A stretch of DNA of 64,000 nucleotides from Flavobacterium sp. N2038. GTDB taxonomy: Bacteria > Bacteroidota > Bacteroidia > Flavobacteriales > Flavobacteriaceae. The notes under the pieces were generated by a model that saw only the letters and a list, made by a program, of their open reading frames with translations, did not search any database and was not told where the DNA came from. A program made the translations under genes and the position numbers. This document shows, piece by piece, positions 63,421-64,000 of the stretch (position 1 is its first letter; the number at the start of each line of letters is the position of its first letter). The stretch spans positions 2,046,001 to 2,110,000 of the forward strand of contig NZ_CP110001.1 in assembly GCF_025947185.1 (NCBI RefSeq), read 5' to 3'.

Positions 63421-64000
63421 ATGGCAAATACTAAAGAAATACTTTCATCAAAATCGGAAGTTTTGATAGAAAAAGAGAACAAATACGGAGCTCATAATTA
63501 TCATCCGCTTCCTGTGGTTTTAGAAAGAGGTGAAGGTGTTTATGTTTGGGATGTTGACGGAAAAAAATATTATGATTTCTTGTCTGCTTATTCTGCAGTA
63601 AATCAGGGGCATTGTCATCCAAAAATTGTAAAAGCAATGGTTGATCAGGCTCAAAAATTAACTTTGACTTCTCGTGCTTTTTACAACGATAAATTAGGAA
63701 ACTACGAAGAATTTGTGACCAATTATTTTGGTTTTGATAAAGTACTTCCAATGAATACAGGAGCCGAGGCTGTAGAAACTGCCTTGAAAGTTTGTAGAAA
63801 ATGGGCGTACGAAGTAAAAGGTATTCCGGAAAATCTGGCGCAGATTATTGTATGCGAGAATAATTTTCACGGAAGAACTACAACTATTATTTCTTTCTCG
63901 AATGATGAAACCGCACGTAAAAACTTCGGACCTTTTACAGACGGATTTATAAAAATTGAATATGATAATCTTACAGCGCTGGAAAACGCTTTAGAATCAT
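63421..64000 (+). CDS. rocD: Ornithine aminotransferase, 3' end outside window
   Basis: 193 codons visible from the ATG at 63421. [40 protein letters not shown] and [15 protein letters not shown], then [20 protein letters not shown], are family hallmarks of ornithine-oxo-acid transaminase. It moves the delta-amino group of ornithine to 2-oxoglutarate, giving glutamate semialdehyde, using PLP (Lys site lies beyond the window). Divergent from the Lrp regulator. Confidence 0.95.
   Translation, partial: MANTKEILSSKSEVLIEKENKYGAHNYHPLPVVLERGEGVYVWDVDGKKYYDFLSAYSAVNQGHCHPKIVKAMVDQAQKLTLTSRAFYNDKLGNYEEFVTNYFGFDKVLPMNTGAEAVETALKVCRKWAYEVKGIPENLAQIIVCENNFHGRTTTIISFSNDETARKNFGPFTDGFIKIEYDNLTALENALES

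Noticed and set aside
1..64000. CRISPR arrays, insertion sequences, prophage or rRNA genes
   Set aside because: No direct repeats of CRISPR length with regular spacers, no transposase or integrase frames and no phage-like genes are visible.

Overview
The window is AT-rich chromosomal DNA from a Bacteroidota bacterium, most likely a Flavobacterium or close relative. This rests on a SusC/RagA and SusD/RagB pair, a DUF4293 gene next to a rho gene with a long disordered N-terminal insert, Bacteroidota-type -7 boxes (TAnnTTTG) before several genes, and proteins such as DUF4919, DUF3667 and a single-chain L-serine dehydratase. No rRNA, tRNA, CRISPR array, phage module or insertion sequence was seen. 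One gene runs off each end: a hybrid histidine kinase at the left and ornithine aminotransferase at the right.

Layout. 1-10.3 kb, minus strand: sensor kinase, membrane protein, aldehyde dehydrogenase, pseudouridine synthase, panB, an exported SH3-like protein and L-serine dehydratase. 10.6-15.3 kb, plus strand: CPA2-type antiporter, DUF2625 protein, a methyltransferase overlapping a VanW-like gene, and a VOC protein. 15.4-33.4 kb, nearly all minus strand: an accessory stretch of small one-domain genes, with four GNAT acetyltransferases, three DUF1801 proteins, two SRPBCC proteins, 2H phosphoesterase-like, TlpA-like, LOG, lactonase, MBL, serine hydrolase and NTF2-like proteins, a quinone reductase, a YdeI-like protein, an arginase-family gene broken by a frameshift, a TPM protein and a SymE-like toxin. 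It shows recent reshuffling: a duplicated GNAT-LOG unit with a decayed LOG copy, and several C-terminally shortened or stand-alone domains.

33.7-49.8 kb: an ankyrin/DUF2314 protein, lpdA and a probably domesticated NUMOD4/HNH-like protein. Next comes a coherent locus of a LytTR response regulator, SusD-like lipoprotein, SusC-like transporter, large secreted metzincin-type metalloprotease and LytS-type histidine kinase. I read this as a peptide-scavenging system flanked by its own two-component system. An ABC exporter and truA follow. 50.3-64 kb: an SPFH protein with four N-terminal repeats, a YfcE-like phosphoesterase, a NarL-type two-component pair, DUF4293, rho with an N/Q-rich insert, an M28 aminopeptidase/DUF3667 pair, dienelactone hydrolase, and an Lrp regulator followed by a penicillin-acylase-family hydrolase and divergent from rocD.

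The spaces between genes are unusually structured. There are six degenerate arrays with an exact 8-bp period (NCTTTGNN / NCTTAGNN), five with an exact 7-bp period, a family of terminators sharing the stem AAAATCCG/CGGATTTT with compensatory changes, and several long inverted repeats. Many of the short-period arrays end exactly at stop codons.
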